NCBI GenBank assembly: GCA_021807065.1
Contig: JAKAPO010000015.1
Location: 1-17,369 of the forward strand
Length of the DNA: 17,369 nt
Direction of reading: 5' to 3'
From: a bacterium
GTDB taxonomy: Bacteria > Vulcanimicrobiota > Vulcanimicrobiia > Vulcanimicrobiales > Vulcanimicrobiaceae
The notes under the pieces are model-generated. The model saw nothing but the letters and a program-made list of their open reading frames with translations, was not told the DNA's origin and did not search any database. Position 1 is the first letter of the stretch; every line of letters starts with the position of its first letter. Below, piece by piece: positions 1 to 7,093 of this stretch. Both the position numbers and the translations under genes were made by a program.

Positions 1-140
1 GATGCGGCCTTCGGAAGATCGGTCAACGCGTTCAAGTGCTGCTGGGATGTCACGCCGACGAGCGCAATCTGCGCATGCACGTAGTTAGATCCTGACCGCG
101 TCAAACTCGTCGAATGTCTTTCAGTTAGGGCGAGTCGCAT
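1..140 (-). CDS. Possible partial ORF, unknown product
   Basis: An ATG at 138-140 on the minus strand opens a frame that runs off the left edge of the window after 46 codons, starting MRLALTERHSTS. It begins 54 bp downstream of the primase-helicase stop codon and in the same direction, so it could be the next gene of that operon. There is no convincing ribosome binding site, and I recognise no motif in the visible part. It may be a real gene continuing to the left or a chance open frame. Confidence 0.2.
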   Translation of the reverse strand, partial: MRLALTERHSTSLTRSGSNYVHAQIALVGVTSQQHLNALTDLPKAA

Positions 141-160
141 AGCGAAAAACGAGATCGCTG

Positions 161-195
161 GGAATGCTAAAGCTTTTCTGCGAATGCTGCATTCC
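161..195 (-). repeat. 7-bp inverted repeat just after the primase-helicase stop
   Basis: GGAATGC (161-167) and GCATTCC (189-195) can pair around a 21-nt loop immediately downstream of the primase-helicase coding end on the minus strand. It has no T run and is too loose for a strong terminator. It is the only secondary structure I see in bases 1-194 besides the doubtful partial ORF. Confidence 0.25.
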
Positions 196-2429
196 TATTC
201 GTAGCGTTTGCTGATGCGCATGCCGTAGCGTGAGTACTTGCCGGCATGGGTGTCCGCATCCGTCTTGTACGGAATCTTCCACGTTACACCGAGGTCGCGC
301 AACGCCTGGCGAACACGCGAGCAATCCTCCTCATCGGCGACATCGTACGTGTAGACACAGATTAACTTCGTTTGATTGCTTGCGGCATTCGGATTGGGCT
401 TCATCGTCGCCACTTTGGCGCTGCTGCCCAAAAGGCCACTCTCAGTGGCCGCCTTGATTTTTATCCACCACGCATCGATCTCGTTGGTTTTTATGAAGAG
501 CATCCACTTGCCGCCGCGCTCACCGTGCTCGGGATACGAATCCGCGTCTCTGCGCTCGGCGTAGATCCAATATTGCTCGAAAACCTCCGACGGCCGCCGA
601 TCGTCATCCGCGTTGTATTGCGTAGGAGAATCTTCGACGGCGACACCCACCGTGGTCTCTGATCTGACCTGGTAGCCCAACGCGCGGTACCCCATTTGCC
701 GTTTTTTCGCCATGCGCGCAAGAGCGGGGACCTTATCGTCAACGTAGTCGTACACCACGACGTCGCACTTGGCGGAGTGTTCACGATGAAGCCGACCAAC
801 GTACTGCGCTAATGTTCCCTTCCACGAGATCGGCATCGCTATGAACAACGTGTCGAGGCGGGCATCGTCGAAGCCCTCGCCGAGATAACGGCCCGTGGCC
901 AAGACGAGGCGCTCCTCGTTTTCCGGTGCGCGCAGCGACGATTCGGCTGCACGGCGATCCGCCGCCTTCATGCCTCCGCGCAACACCGTGATGTTCTTCG
1001 CCGCTCCCTTAAAGCGAGCAGCGAGTTCTTCCAAGTGGTCTCGCCGCTCAGTCAACACGAGCGGATTCCTCCCCGCTTCCAGCGCGGAGAGAACATCATC
1101 GACGATGCACGTATTACGTTCGTCGTGCTTCGCCAAGGCAGCGAAGATCGATGGCATCGAGGTCCCCGGTATCTGCAATTCTGGGGAAAGGCGAAACGAA
1201 GTCCGCCGTACTTCGACGAAATGCTCGAAATTGCGCTGGGCCGCCTCTGCGCGCGGTTCGACCCGATAGCGCGCCGGACCACACTGCATGAAAATAATCG
1301 GATGGTGGCCATCTTTGCGTGTGACCGTCGCAGACAGACCAAGCACGAAGCGAGCCTTCGAGCGCCGCGCCACCATTTCAAAGGTGGACGCAGAAATGTG
1401 ATGACACTCGTCGACAATTAAGTGCCCATAACCCGCCACGGCGTCTGATACCTCGCCTTTCCGGACCAGGCTTTGGATCAACGCAACGTCGATGCGGCCC
1501 GAAGGCTTACGCCGCCCTCCGCCGATGGTTCCGATATCGTCCGCGCCCACAGACAAGAAACTCTTGAGGCGTTCAACCCATTGCTCGAGCAACTCGCGGC
1601 GATGCACGAGTATGAGCGTGCTGCGAGCGCGCGCGGCAATCGCCGCAGCCGCCACCACGGTCTTTCCGAAGGCAGTCCCGGCCGCCAGCACTCCAAAGTC
1701 ACTTCCGGACACGGCGTCGAGGGCTCGCTCTTGCTCCGGTTTGAGCTTTCCAAGGAACTCTACATCGAGACCTTCGCCGGACTCGCGGCGATCGTCGATA
1801 TTCGCGCGAACTCTATTTGCGCGCAGAAGTTCAATCACTTCATCAAGGCATCCGCGCGGCACCCAGACATGGCGCGGGTAAAGCTCGGCGCACGAAATGA
1901 TGCGAGGCTTGTCGTAGGTTGATAACCGCATGGCTTGCGCGCGATAAAACTCGGGATTCTGAAAAGCCGCGAGGCGGACGACCCGTGCTACCATTTCCGG
2001 CGGCAGACCCTTGCGTTCGACGTAAACGCCGTTCGCGAGCACCACGTTGACTGATATCGGTAGATTTCGGATTGGTCCCGACTTCGGGCGGCGTAACGGC
2101 GGAAGGAGCCAAGGCTCGTCCGATTCATCATCCTCGACCGGCATGCGAACGCCGAGAACGCGTCCCGATTGCTGTGCATCCAAGACGATGGCGCTAACTT
2201 CGTCTTGCGACATTCGTCTTATGGAGGCAAGGAAGGCCCATTGATCCGGATATGGGTCCAAATTGTCGTCGATGAAGACGCTATTCCCGCGCTCACGGGA
2301 GCGGCGCGCTAACGGAAGAGCGATGAGATTTCCAAAGCCACCAGCCGGCATTGTATCTTGGTTCGGAAAGAAGCGATCGTAGGATTTGAAGCCGATCTCC
2401 GGGCGCCGATCCATCGTCTCGGTGATCAA
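195..2429 (-). pseudogene. C-terminal fragment of TOTE-type primase-helicase, split by an IS630 element
   Basis: This is the larger fragment of a gene interrupted by the IS at 2456-3549. Host sequence resumes at 2453, and the listed start is a TTG at 2429 with only a weak upstream purine stretch. Removing the IS joins it in frame to the fragment starting at 4152, giving 953 residues. It begins inside the primase domain with the third acidic region (SYDRFFPNQD, fragment residues 16-25) followed by GGFGNLIALPL. A superfamily II helicase follows: motif I GTAFGKT (251-257), motif II DECH (340-343), motif III SAT (366-368) and motif VI QYVGRLHR (542-549), closest in style to XPB-like helicases. 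The last 120 or so residues (ICVYTYD, KIPYKTD, GKYS) resemble the Bles03/C11orf68 family. Known primase-helicase fusions of this kind are assigned to TOTE anti-element conflict systems. Here the helicase half could at best be made alone, perhaps by read-through from the IS, which is transcribed in the same direction. No internal stop or frameshift is visible, so the disruption looks recent. Confidence 0.88.
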
Positions 2430-2455
2430 GGCTGCACCGAGCTGACGCGCCTCTA

Positions 2456-2483
2456 GTGGCCTGTAACAGTCAGTTGTGTATTA
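2456..2483 (+). repeat. Terminal inverted repeat of the IS630 element (3' end of transposase gene)
   Basis: The 28-bp repeat starts GTGGCCTGTAACA and ends in GTTGTGTATTA. It matches the opposite end at 22 of 28 positions; the mismatches are at positions 5, 6, 14, 15, 18 and 28. The transposase stop codon (TAA on the minus strand, 2481-2483) lies inside this repeat. Confidence 0.9.
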
Positions 2484-3509
2484 CGCAATCCGACGAGACG
2501 CATCTGCGTATTTCCAATTCACGGGTTTGGCCCCGTCGTTGTAGCGTTCGATATACCGCATGATTTTCTTGGCAAGATCCTTGACCGATGTGAAGATTCC
2601 GCGGGCAATGACATCGCGTTCGATCTTCGAGAACCAGAGTTCGACTTGGTTCAGCCATGACGAGTACGTGGGCGTGAAGTGCAAGCGGACGTTGGGGCGA
2701 GCTGCCAGAAATTCTGCGACCAGTTTGGTCTTATGAGCCGAGAGATTATCGACGATCACGTGAATCTCTTTGCCTCGCGGTTGAGCGGCGACGATCGCCG
2801 TCAAGAAGGCAACGAACTCTGCGGAGGTATGGTGCGCCGCGGTCTTTCCGAACACTTTTCCCGTTTTCGTGTTCAAGGCCGCGTAGAGACTCAGCGTCCC
2901 GTGACGATAGTATTCGAAGCCGTGCCGTTCGGCGCGGCCTGGCGAGAGCGGGAGCACGGGGTCGAGGCGATCCAACGCCTGAATCGCGGTTTTTTCGTCG
3001 ACGCAAAAGACGGCCGCGTGAGCCGGTGGGTTGAGATAGAGCCCGATAACATCGGCAGCCTTGGTCTCGAAGTCGGGATCGTCCGAGAGCATGTAGCGCT
3101 CGATGCGATGCGGCTTGAGGCGATGCTTAGCCCACGCCCGCGCTACCATCATGTGGCTAATGCCCAACTCTCGCGCGAGTTTTCGCGTACTCCAGTGCGT
3201 CGATCCGTCTTTCGGCTTGCGCCGCGTTGCATCGAGAATCCGAGCCTCAAGCCGGGGGGTGAGTACCCGATCCCGATTCCCAGCACCGGCGTATTGACTG
3301 ACCAATCCGGCCAAACGATCTTCAGCAAACCGCCTCTTCCATCTCGCGATGTAGGTCGGGCTGAGCCCGAACTGCTCGATGATCTCGGCATGAGTTTGAC
3401 CGTCGGCCAGTGCGAGAATGAGGCGGGCTCGTTGTGCCTGGGCCGCGCTGACGTGATGCGCGCGCACCATGGACTGAAGTGCGCTGCGTTCTGATGCCGT
3501 AACGTACAT
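2481..3509 (-). CDS. IS630-family DDE transposase
   Basis: A transposase that cuts and joins DNA at the ends of its element, of the IS630/Tc1-mariner superfamily. Read from the ATG at 3509 it has 342 residues, the usual IS630 length. The N-terminal third holds a helix-turn-helix region (QAQRARLILALADGQTHAEI, then LSPTYIARWKRRF) and a second HTH-like region (TRKLARELGISHMMVARAW). The catalytic triad is visible: first Asp in VFCVDEKT, second Asp in HVIVDNLSAHK, and Glu in WLNQVELWFSKIERD. All three are present, so the enzyme should be active. A TTG at 3524 in the same frame would add five residues (LYNCC), but it overlaps the -10 element; the ATG at 3509 lies 6 nt after TATAAT and fits a leaderless start. 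Its stop codon lies in the terminal inverted repeat. Confidence 0.95.
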   Translation of the reverse strand: MYVTASERSALQSMVRAHHVSAAQAQRARLILALADGQTHAEIIEQFGLSPTYIARWKRRFAEDRLAGLVSQYAGAGNRDRVLTPRLEARILDATRRKPKDGSTHWSTRKLARELGISHMMVARAWAKHRLKPHRIERYMLSDDPDFETKAADVIGLYLNPPAHAAVFCVDEKTAIQALDRLDPVLPLSPGRAERHGFEYYRHGTLSLYAALNTKTGKVFGKTAAHHTSAEFVAFLTAIVAAQPRGKEIHVIVDNLSAHKTKLVAEFLAARPNVRLHFTPTYSSWLNQVELWFSKIERDVIARGIFTSVKDLAKKIMRYIERYNDGAKPVNWKYADASRRIA

Positions 3510-3515
3510 GCAGCA

Positions 3516-3544
3516 ATTATACAATACACAAATGGATGTTACAA
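3516..3544 (-). promoter_or_regulatory. Predicted promoter of the IS630 transposase, inside the terminal repeat
   Basis: On the minus strand, TTGTAA (3544-3539) and a perfect TATAAT (3521-3516) are separated by exactly 17 bp. The transposase ATG follows 6 nt after TATAAT. The expected transcription start would therefore fall at or next to the ATG, giving a leaderless message, which agrees with the lack of a Shine-Dalgarno sequence. The -35 and most of the spacer lie within the 28-bp terminal inverted repeat. Confidence 0.6.
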
Positions 3545-4152
3545 CCCACTAGTGCGGGAATTGGCTCGTCAAAAAAGATCCAAACGTGGCCCCCTTGTCC
3601 GGACCGAGAGCGCTCGAGTGCGGCAGGGACGGCACGAGCACGGCACGTTTCAAGGTAGGCAAGCGCATCCAGCGACCAATGCTCGCCGTCGAAATCCGCG
3701 GCGAGGAACCAGCAGTGATCGTCCTGGAGTAGCGGATAGATACCCGCCACATAATCGGTGCTTTTCCCGTTTCCTTTTGTTCCCCGAAGATGCTGCCTGA
3801 GAACCGCATCGCTGAGAGGGATGAACGCTTGATTCGGACAGGCGCCGCACTTGATCTTCGGCTTAGCGCATACGCCGTCAACCCACTCGTTCGAGCACGC
3901 CGGGGAATAACCGGTGCGACCATTTTTCCGGTTTTCCCATCGAAGTGCAAAGACGTCTTGGCGCCCGGAAAATAGGCGACGGAAAAGTGCGAGTTTCTCA
4001 CTCTCAGACATGACTGGACCAGCCGATGCCGCCCCGTTCGCGGTCGACGCCTCGAGCAACGCCGCAAGTTGCGCTGCGATCGAGGAACGTTGCGCGTCGA
4101 GAGACTGAAGCTGCTGCCGTAGAGCGGTTATTCTCGTCGCGCGGTTCGTCAT
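3517..4152 (-). pseudogene. N-terminal fragment of TOTE-type primase-helicase, split by an IS630 element
   Basis: This is the 5' part of the gene whose remainder lies at 195-2453. The start is the ATG at 4152. Host codons run to 3550 (residue 201), and the last 10 residues before the stop at 3517 come from the IS. Residues 1-35 are a short predicted coiled coil. The archaeo-eukaryotic primase domain follows, from the conserved ALFRRLFSGRQDVFALRWE (residues 55-73). It has a Cys cluster (C86, C95, C102, C105) that could bind zinc, an acidic metal-binding pair in AADFDGE (D153, D155) and the nucleotide-binding SGQGGHVW (184-191). The insertion separates these from the third acidic region, so the primase site cannot form from either fragment alone. 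The wild-type family primes or extends DNA and is found in mobile and anti-element loci; the exact role here is inferred. A 16-bp palindrome lies about 100 bp upstream. Confidence 0.88.
3522..3549 (-). repeat. Terminal inverted repeat of the IS630 element (5' end of transposase gene)
   Basis: Read on the minus strand from 3549, the repeat starts GTGGGTTGTAACA and ends in TTTGTGTATTG. It pairs with 2456-2483. It abuts the TA duplication at 3550-3551 and contains the -35 box of the transposase promoter. Confidence 0.9.
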
Positions 4153-4255
4153 GGGTTGAGCGCGATTCCCGTACCCATGGCTACGTATCCTTGCTGGCCT
4201 GCGGTTCGACGAGCGCCCACGCCGCGTCTAGCGATGAACCACAGTTCGACTGGCA

Positions 4256-4271
4256 GTAACATATATGTTAC
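4256..4271. promoter_or_regulatory. Perfect 16-bp palindrome, possible operator
   Basis: GTAACATATATGTTAC is an exact inverted repeat with no spacer. It lies between the divergent primase-helicase gene (ATG at 4152) and the toxin remnant and antitoxin gene (ATG at 4368). HigA-type antitoxins commonly bind such palindromes near their own promoter, so autoregulation is plausible. It sits about 97 bp from the antitoxin ATG and 103 bp from the primase start, so either gene could be the target. Confidence 0.45.
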
Positions 4272-4280
4272 CATTACCCG

Positions 4281-4364
4281 GTGCCCATCGAGCGCGCAAA
4301 GGTCCTTTGGCTGGAGTACAAGTCCAGAAAACGCGCAACGCGAAGAACGAAAGGGAAACGGTGA
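4281..4364 (+). pseudogene. Possible 3' remnant of a RelE/HigB-family toxin gene
   Basis: A 27-codon frame (GTG at 4281, TGA at 4362-4364) ends 3 nt before the antitoxin ATG. Its start, PIERAKVLWLEYKSRKR, resembles the C-terminal helix of HigB/RelE-type toxins of the Gp49-like family, which often end in an (D/P)IxRAKxLWxEY-like helix directly before a HigA-type antitoxin gene. The preceding codons do not continue the toxin core and no toxin start lies upstream, so the rest of the toxin appears deleted. The match is from memory and short; it could instead be a chance leader peptide. Confidence 0.4.
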
Positions 4365-4367
4365 GAG

Positions 4368-4691
4368 ATGGCTTTGACTCGTGACTCAAGCGGTACGGTG
4401 GTGGAACGCGCGAAGCGCGATCCTGCGTTTGTGACGGCGCTGCTCGACGAAGCGCTTACACTATTTCTCAATGGGGAGCCGGATACCGCCCGAATCGTCC
4501 TTCGCGATCTGGTAAACGTCACCGTTGGATTCGAGCGGTTAGCCACTGCGACCGGCAAACCGGCAAAGAGCTTGCACCGCATGCTCTCTTCCAAAGGCAA
4601 CCCGAGCATGGATAACTTTGCCATCATCATCGGCGCGCTGCGGAAGCGACTCGGCGTGAAGCTAGCCGCGCGCACGGTGAGGGCGGCTTGA
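4368..4691 (+). CDS. HigA-like antitoxin / HTH transcriptional regulator
   Basis: A 107-residue protein of the addiction-module antidote type. The N-terminal half (DPAFVTALLDEALTLFLNGE, then ARIVLRDLVNVTVGFERLA) and the helix-turn-helix stretch (LATATGKPAKSLHRMLSSKG, then NPSMDNFAIIIGALRKRL) are typical of the antitoxin that lies downstream of a RelE/HigB-like toxin. Such antitoxins bind the toxin and repress their own operon. No intact toxin is present: only a possible 27-codon tail precedes it by 3 nt. It may therefore be an orphan regulator. A GGTGAGAG stretch just before the ATG serves as a weak ribosome binding site. It diverges from the disrupted primase-helicase gene. Confidence 0.8.
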   Translation: MALTRDSSGTVVERAKRDPAFVTALLDEALTLFLNGEPDTARIVLRDLVNVTVGFERLATATGKPAKSLHRMLSSKGNPSMDNFAIIIGALRKRLGVKLAARTVRAA

Positions 4692-4885
4692 ACGCTTCGG
4701 GCGTGGGTGCAACTTAAAGGGAACAGACAGGGACCTTACGACAATCGTACGCCAATTGACTCCGGAAACCGGCGGAAATCGCGAACGCTATTGAACGGTG
4801 CGAACTTGCGAAAGCCCCTGATTTTACAGGCGATTTAGGCTACTTCTTGGGTTTCTTGCGGGCGCGCGGTTTTGTGGTTTTTCCC

Positions 4886-4925
4886 TTCGCATGTAAGGGG
4901 TCCGGGTTCGAGTCCCCCATCTCCA
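4886..4925 (+). tRNA. 3' half of tRNA-Ala(CGC), partial; likely integration (att) scar
   Basis: From the anticodon loop (TTCGCAT, anticodon CGC at 4888-4890) through a variable region, the T arm (GGGTTCGAGTCCC) and the acceptor strand CATCTCC with discriminator A at 4925, the sequence reads as the 3' half of a tRNA-Ala gene. The T stem is imperfect and about one base pair short. No D arm or matching 5' acceptor strand (GGAGATG type) lies upstream: 4692-4885 holds nothing else I can recognise, and the 5' half of the anticodon stem does not pair. Tyrosine-recombinase integration at the anticodon loop of a tRNA leaves exactly such a half gene at the far end of an island. The polarity places the island to the left and the original chromosome to the right. 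Confidence 0.65.
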
Positions 4926-4983
4926 CGTTTTTAGCCCCTGTTCGACAAAGGCCCCGTTCGCCCGGGCGCGACAATAGGTGAGG

Positions 4984-5454
4984 ATGAGCGACATCAATTC
5001 GCGAGCGTTGGCGCTGCTGCGGATCGCCGTCGGCGTACTGTTTCTCATCTTTGCCGAATACAAAGTGTTTGGCAGTGGGTTCACGCGCGGCGGCGGGTTC
5101 CAGTATTGGATCGATCAATTCTTGCACGACGGCGAGGCATACCCGTTCATGGTCCCGGTGCTCAAAGGATTCGTGCTGCACAACGCGACGCCGATAGCGT
5201 TCCTGGTTGGGTACGGTGAGTTGGCAATAGGCTTGGCGCTGGTGCTTGGCGTGCTGGTGCGCGCGGCGAGCGTCGCGGGAATTATCTACATGCTCACGCT
5301 GCTGTTCGCTTCCAACTATCCGGGCGTGAACGCACCGTTTTGGGAGTACTTCGGTGCTTCGCTCAATCACTTGGTGCTCGCGCTCTGCTTCGCCGCGTTC
5401 GCCATTGGAAGGCCGGAACAAACGTTCTCGCTGCGCTCGCTCTTCCCGCGCTGA
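4984..5454 (+). CDS. DoxX-family membrane protein
   Basis: About 156 residues with four hydrophobic segments (LLRIAVGVLFLIFAEYKVF; IAFLVGYGELAIGLALVLGV; AASVAGIIYMLTLLF; NHLVLALCFAAFAI), the layout of the DoxX/DoxD family of small inner-membrane proteins. The family has been linked to thiosulfate:quinone oxidoreduction in some archaea and to redox or envelope stress in bacteria, but no specific substrate can be assigned here. The ATG at 4984 follows AGGTGAGG closely; a GTG at 4978 in the same frame would add two residues. It is the first gene right of the tRNA scar and lies 44 bp before the OmpA-domain lipoprotein gene. Confidence 0.82.
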   Translation: MSDINSRALALLRIAVGVLFLIFAEYKVFGSGFTRGGGFQYWIDQFLHDGEAYPFMVPVLKGFVLHNATPIAFLVGYGELAIGLALVLGVLVRAASVAGIIYMLTLLFASNYPGVNAPFWEYFGASLNHLVLALCFAAFAIGRPEQTFSLRSLFPR

Positions 5455-5498
5455 CGATCGAGCGTGACGGCCGTAACCCCGCGTGCTATGATTTGGCC

Positions 5499-6995
5499 GT
5501 GAACAGGCGCTTGTTCGCGCTTTTCGTCGTCGCATTGGCCGCCGCGGGGTGTGCGAGGTCGGGCCAAACGACGGAGCAGACGGCGGCGAGCCAATCGGCA
5601 ACGGTCACCGCGTCTCCCACGGCCACCACCACGTCACTGGCGTCGTCGGAATCGCCTGGGGCCGGCGAATCAGCATCGCCGAGCGTATTGCCAACCGAAA
5701 CCGAGGCCCCAACTCCGCAGCCGACGATCCCTACACCGCCGTCCGGTCTTCCATCGGGCTGGGCCAATGAATACGAACGTACCCTCAACGGTCCCGAAGC
5801 CCAACTAGTCGTGCGCACCGGCGCGATCGACAACCTCGGGTTCGGCTGGCCCAAGAAGTTTACGCCGTTCTCCGGCGAATCTACGCCCGCCCATACGTGG
5901 ATTTGCGATTCGCGACCGGGAGCCGCGCCGGGAACCGATCGCAACGAGTTGGGGACGGGCGTTCCCACGCGCAACGGCGTAGCCATCAATCCGCTGGAAG
6001 GGTATTCAGGCTGCGGCCATCGCCCCGACAATCTTCCGCAAGCGATTCCGCTCAACGTCGGTGCGTTGCCGGCCAGCATTCACGGCGTGTTCTTCCAGAT
6101 TTTCGCCGACGACTTCCAGCCGGTGCCGCTCCATTCACACTTCCAAGTGACGCTCAACGGAACGCGCATCCCGAACTTCGAGGATGCGATCAATCAACTC
6201 GATCAAACGGGACCGATTGGAAAACTGCTTACGTTGGAACTGTTGCCAGAGTACTGGCCGATTCTGAAATCGGGCACGGTGAATCTGTTGATCGACGATC
6301 CGACGACGGGCAAGGCCGACGGCTACGCGGTCGGTTTCGCGCGGATTCTCGTGAATCCGAAACGATGGCGCTACGCAGTGATGATCTCGTGTAACGTCAT
6401 CGACGCCGCAACCCAGAGGCCGATCGCGAAAGCGACTGTTTCGGCGGCCGCGGTCATAGCCTCGACCGGCACCAACGGGAACTGCATGTTGCGCGGCGTG
6501 CCGGCCGGTTTGGTCTCGGTGAACGCGAGCGCGATCGGGTACGACAGCGCGGTGCAACTACTCGACCTTCCCGCCGGGCAGCAGGCTGCGGCGCACTTCG
6601 AGCTCAGGCGCCATAGAGAAACGCTCGCCGACCTCGAGCGGCAGATCCGGCTAAGCGGAACGGTCGCAATCTACGGTATCCACTTCGACACCGCGTCGGC
6701 AAAACTGCGCCCGGACAGCCTCCCGTCGCTCAAGGAAGTCTTGCAACTCATGAAGAGCGTGCCGTCGTCACGATGGATCGTTGCCGGACACACCGATAAT
6801 CGTGGCGGTGCGCAATACAACGTGGTGCTCTCGCTCGCGCGTGCTCGTTCGGTCGTGGTCTGGTTGACGAAGCACAGCATACCGGCGAATCGTCTCACGG
6901 CAAAGGGTTATGGCTTCACGCGCCCGGTAGCCGACAACGCAACCGCGAGCGGACGTGCGCTGAACCGCCGCGTCGAGATCTCGCTCGAGAAGTGA
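5499..6995 (+). CDS. OmpA-domain lipoprotein with carboxypeptidase-regulatory-like domain
   Basis: A 498-residue secreted lipoprotein from a GTG at 5499. I chose this start because it gives a proper signal peptide (MNRRLFALFVVALAAAGC) with the lipobox ending at Cys18; the frame is open upstream to 5340 but codes nothing signal-like there. A Ser/Thr/Pro-rich linker (about 20-90) follows. Next is a globular region (about 95-290) starting NGPEAQLVVRTGAIDNLGFGWP, a motif I associate with secreted OmpA-family proteins. Then comes a carboxypeptidase-regulatory-like beta-sandwich (about 296-370), and finally an OmpA C-terminal domain (about 390-498) with HTDNRGG, NVVLSLARARSV and GRALNRRVEI. The OmpA domain binds diaminopimelate in peptidoglycan, so this protein probably tethers an outer-membrane or periplasmic module to the wall. 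Confidence 0.88.
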   Translation: MNRRLFALFVVALAAAGCARSGQTTEQTAASQSATVTASPTATTTSLASSESPGAGESASPSVLPTETEAPTPQPTIPTPPSGLPSGWANEYERTLNGPEAQLVVRTGAIDNLGFGWPKKFTPFSGESTPAHTWICDSRPGAAPGTDRNELGTGVPTRNGVAINPLEGYSGCGHRPDNLPQAIPLNVGALPASIHGVFFQIFADDFQPVPLHSHFQVTLNGTRIPNFEDAINQLDQTGPIGKLLTLELLPEYWPILKSGTVNLLIDDPTTGKADGYAVGFARILVNPKRWRYAVMISCNVIDAATQRPIAKATVSAAAVIASTGTNGNCMLRGVPAGLVSVNASAIGYDSAVQLLDLPAGQQAAAHFELRRHRETLADLERQIRLSGTVAIYGIHFDTASAKLRPDSLPSLKEVLQLMKSVPSSRWIVAGHTDNRGGAQYNVVLSLARARSVVVWLTKHSIPANRLTAKGYGFTRPVADNATASGRALNRRVEISLEK

Positions 6996-7093
6996 CGGCG
7001 TCGTTTGCGTGCCGGGCGCGTCTGCCTCGCGAACAGAGGCGAGCAGGCGCCTCTCAGGCTTGTACGAAGGAGACACGGGGTATATAAGCGTCG

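Larger units (their letters stand above)
2456..3549 (-). mobile_element. IS630-family insertion sequence, complete
   Basis: A 1094-bp element bounded by imperfect 28-bp terminal inverted repeats (22 of 28 positions match) that both begin GTGG. It is flanked by TA at 2454-2455 and 3550-3551, the dinucleotide duplicated by IS630/Tc1/mariner elements. It carries one intact DDE transposase gene. Excising the element and one TA restores an uninterrupted frame in the host gene, which fixes both ends to the base. The transposase and the disrupted gene lie on the same strand. Confidence 0.95.

Noticed and set aside
3517..3549. A functional fusion tail (LVGCNIHLCIV) on the N-terminal primase fragment
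   Set aside because: These codons are simply the IS terminal repeat read through to the first stop and have no conserved content.
4800..4926. A complete tRNA gene
   Set aside because: The D arm, 5' acceptor strand and 5' side of the anticodon stem are missing; only the 3' half from the anticodon loop is recognisable.
5340..5498. Upstream extension of the OmpA-domain lipoprotein
   Set aside because: It overlaps the end of the DoxX gene; the GTG at 5499 directly starts a classic lipoprotein signal peptide.
4840..5601. A 253-codon minus-strand frame ending in a Lys/Arg-rich tail
   Set aside because: It is antisense to the DoxX and OmpA-lipoprotein genes, and its MGDSNPDPL stretch is the well-known spurious translation of a tRNA 3' half read backwards.
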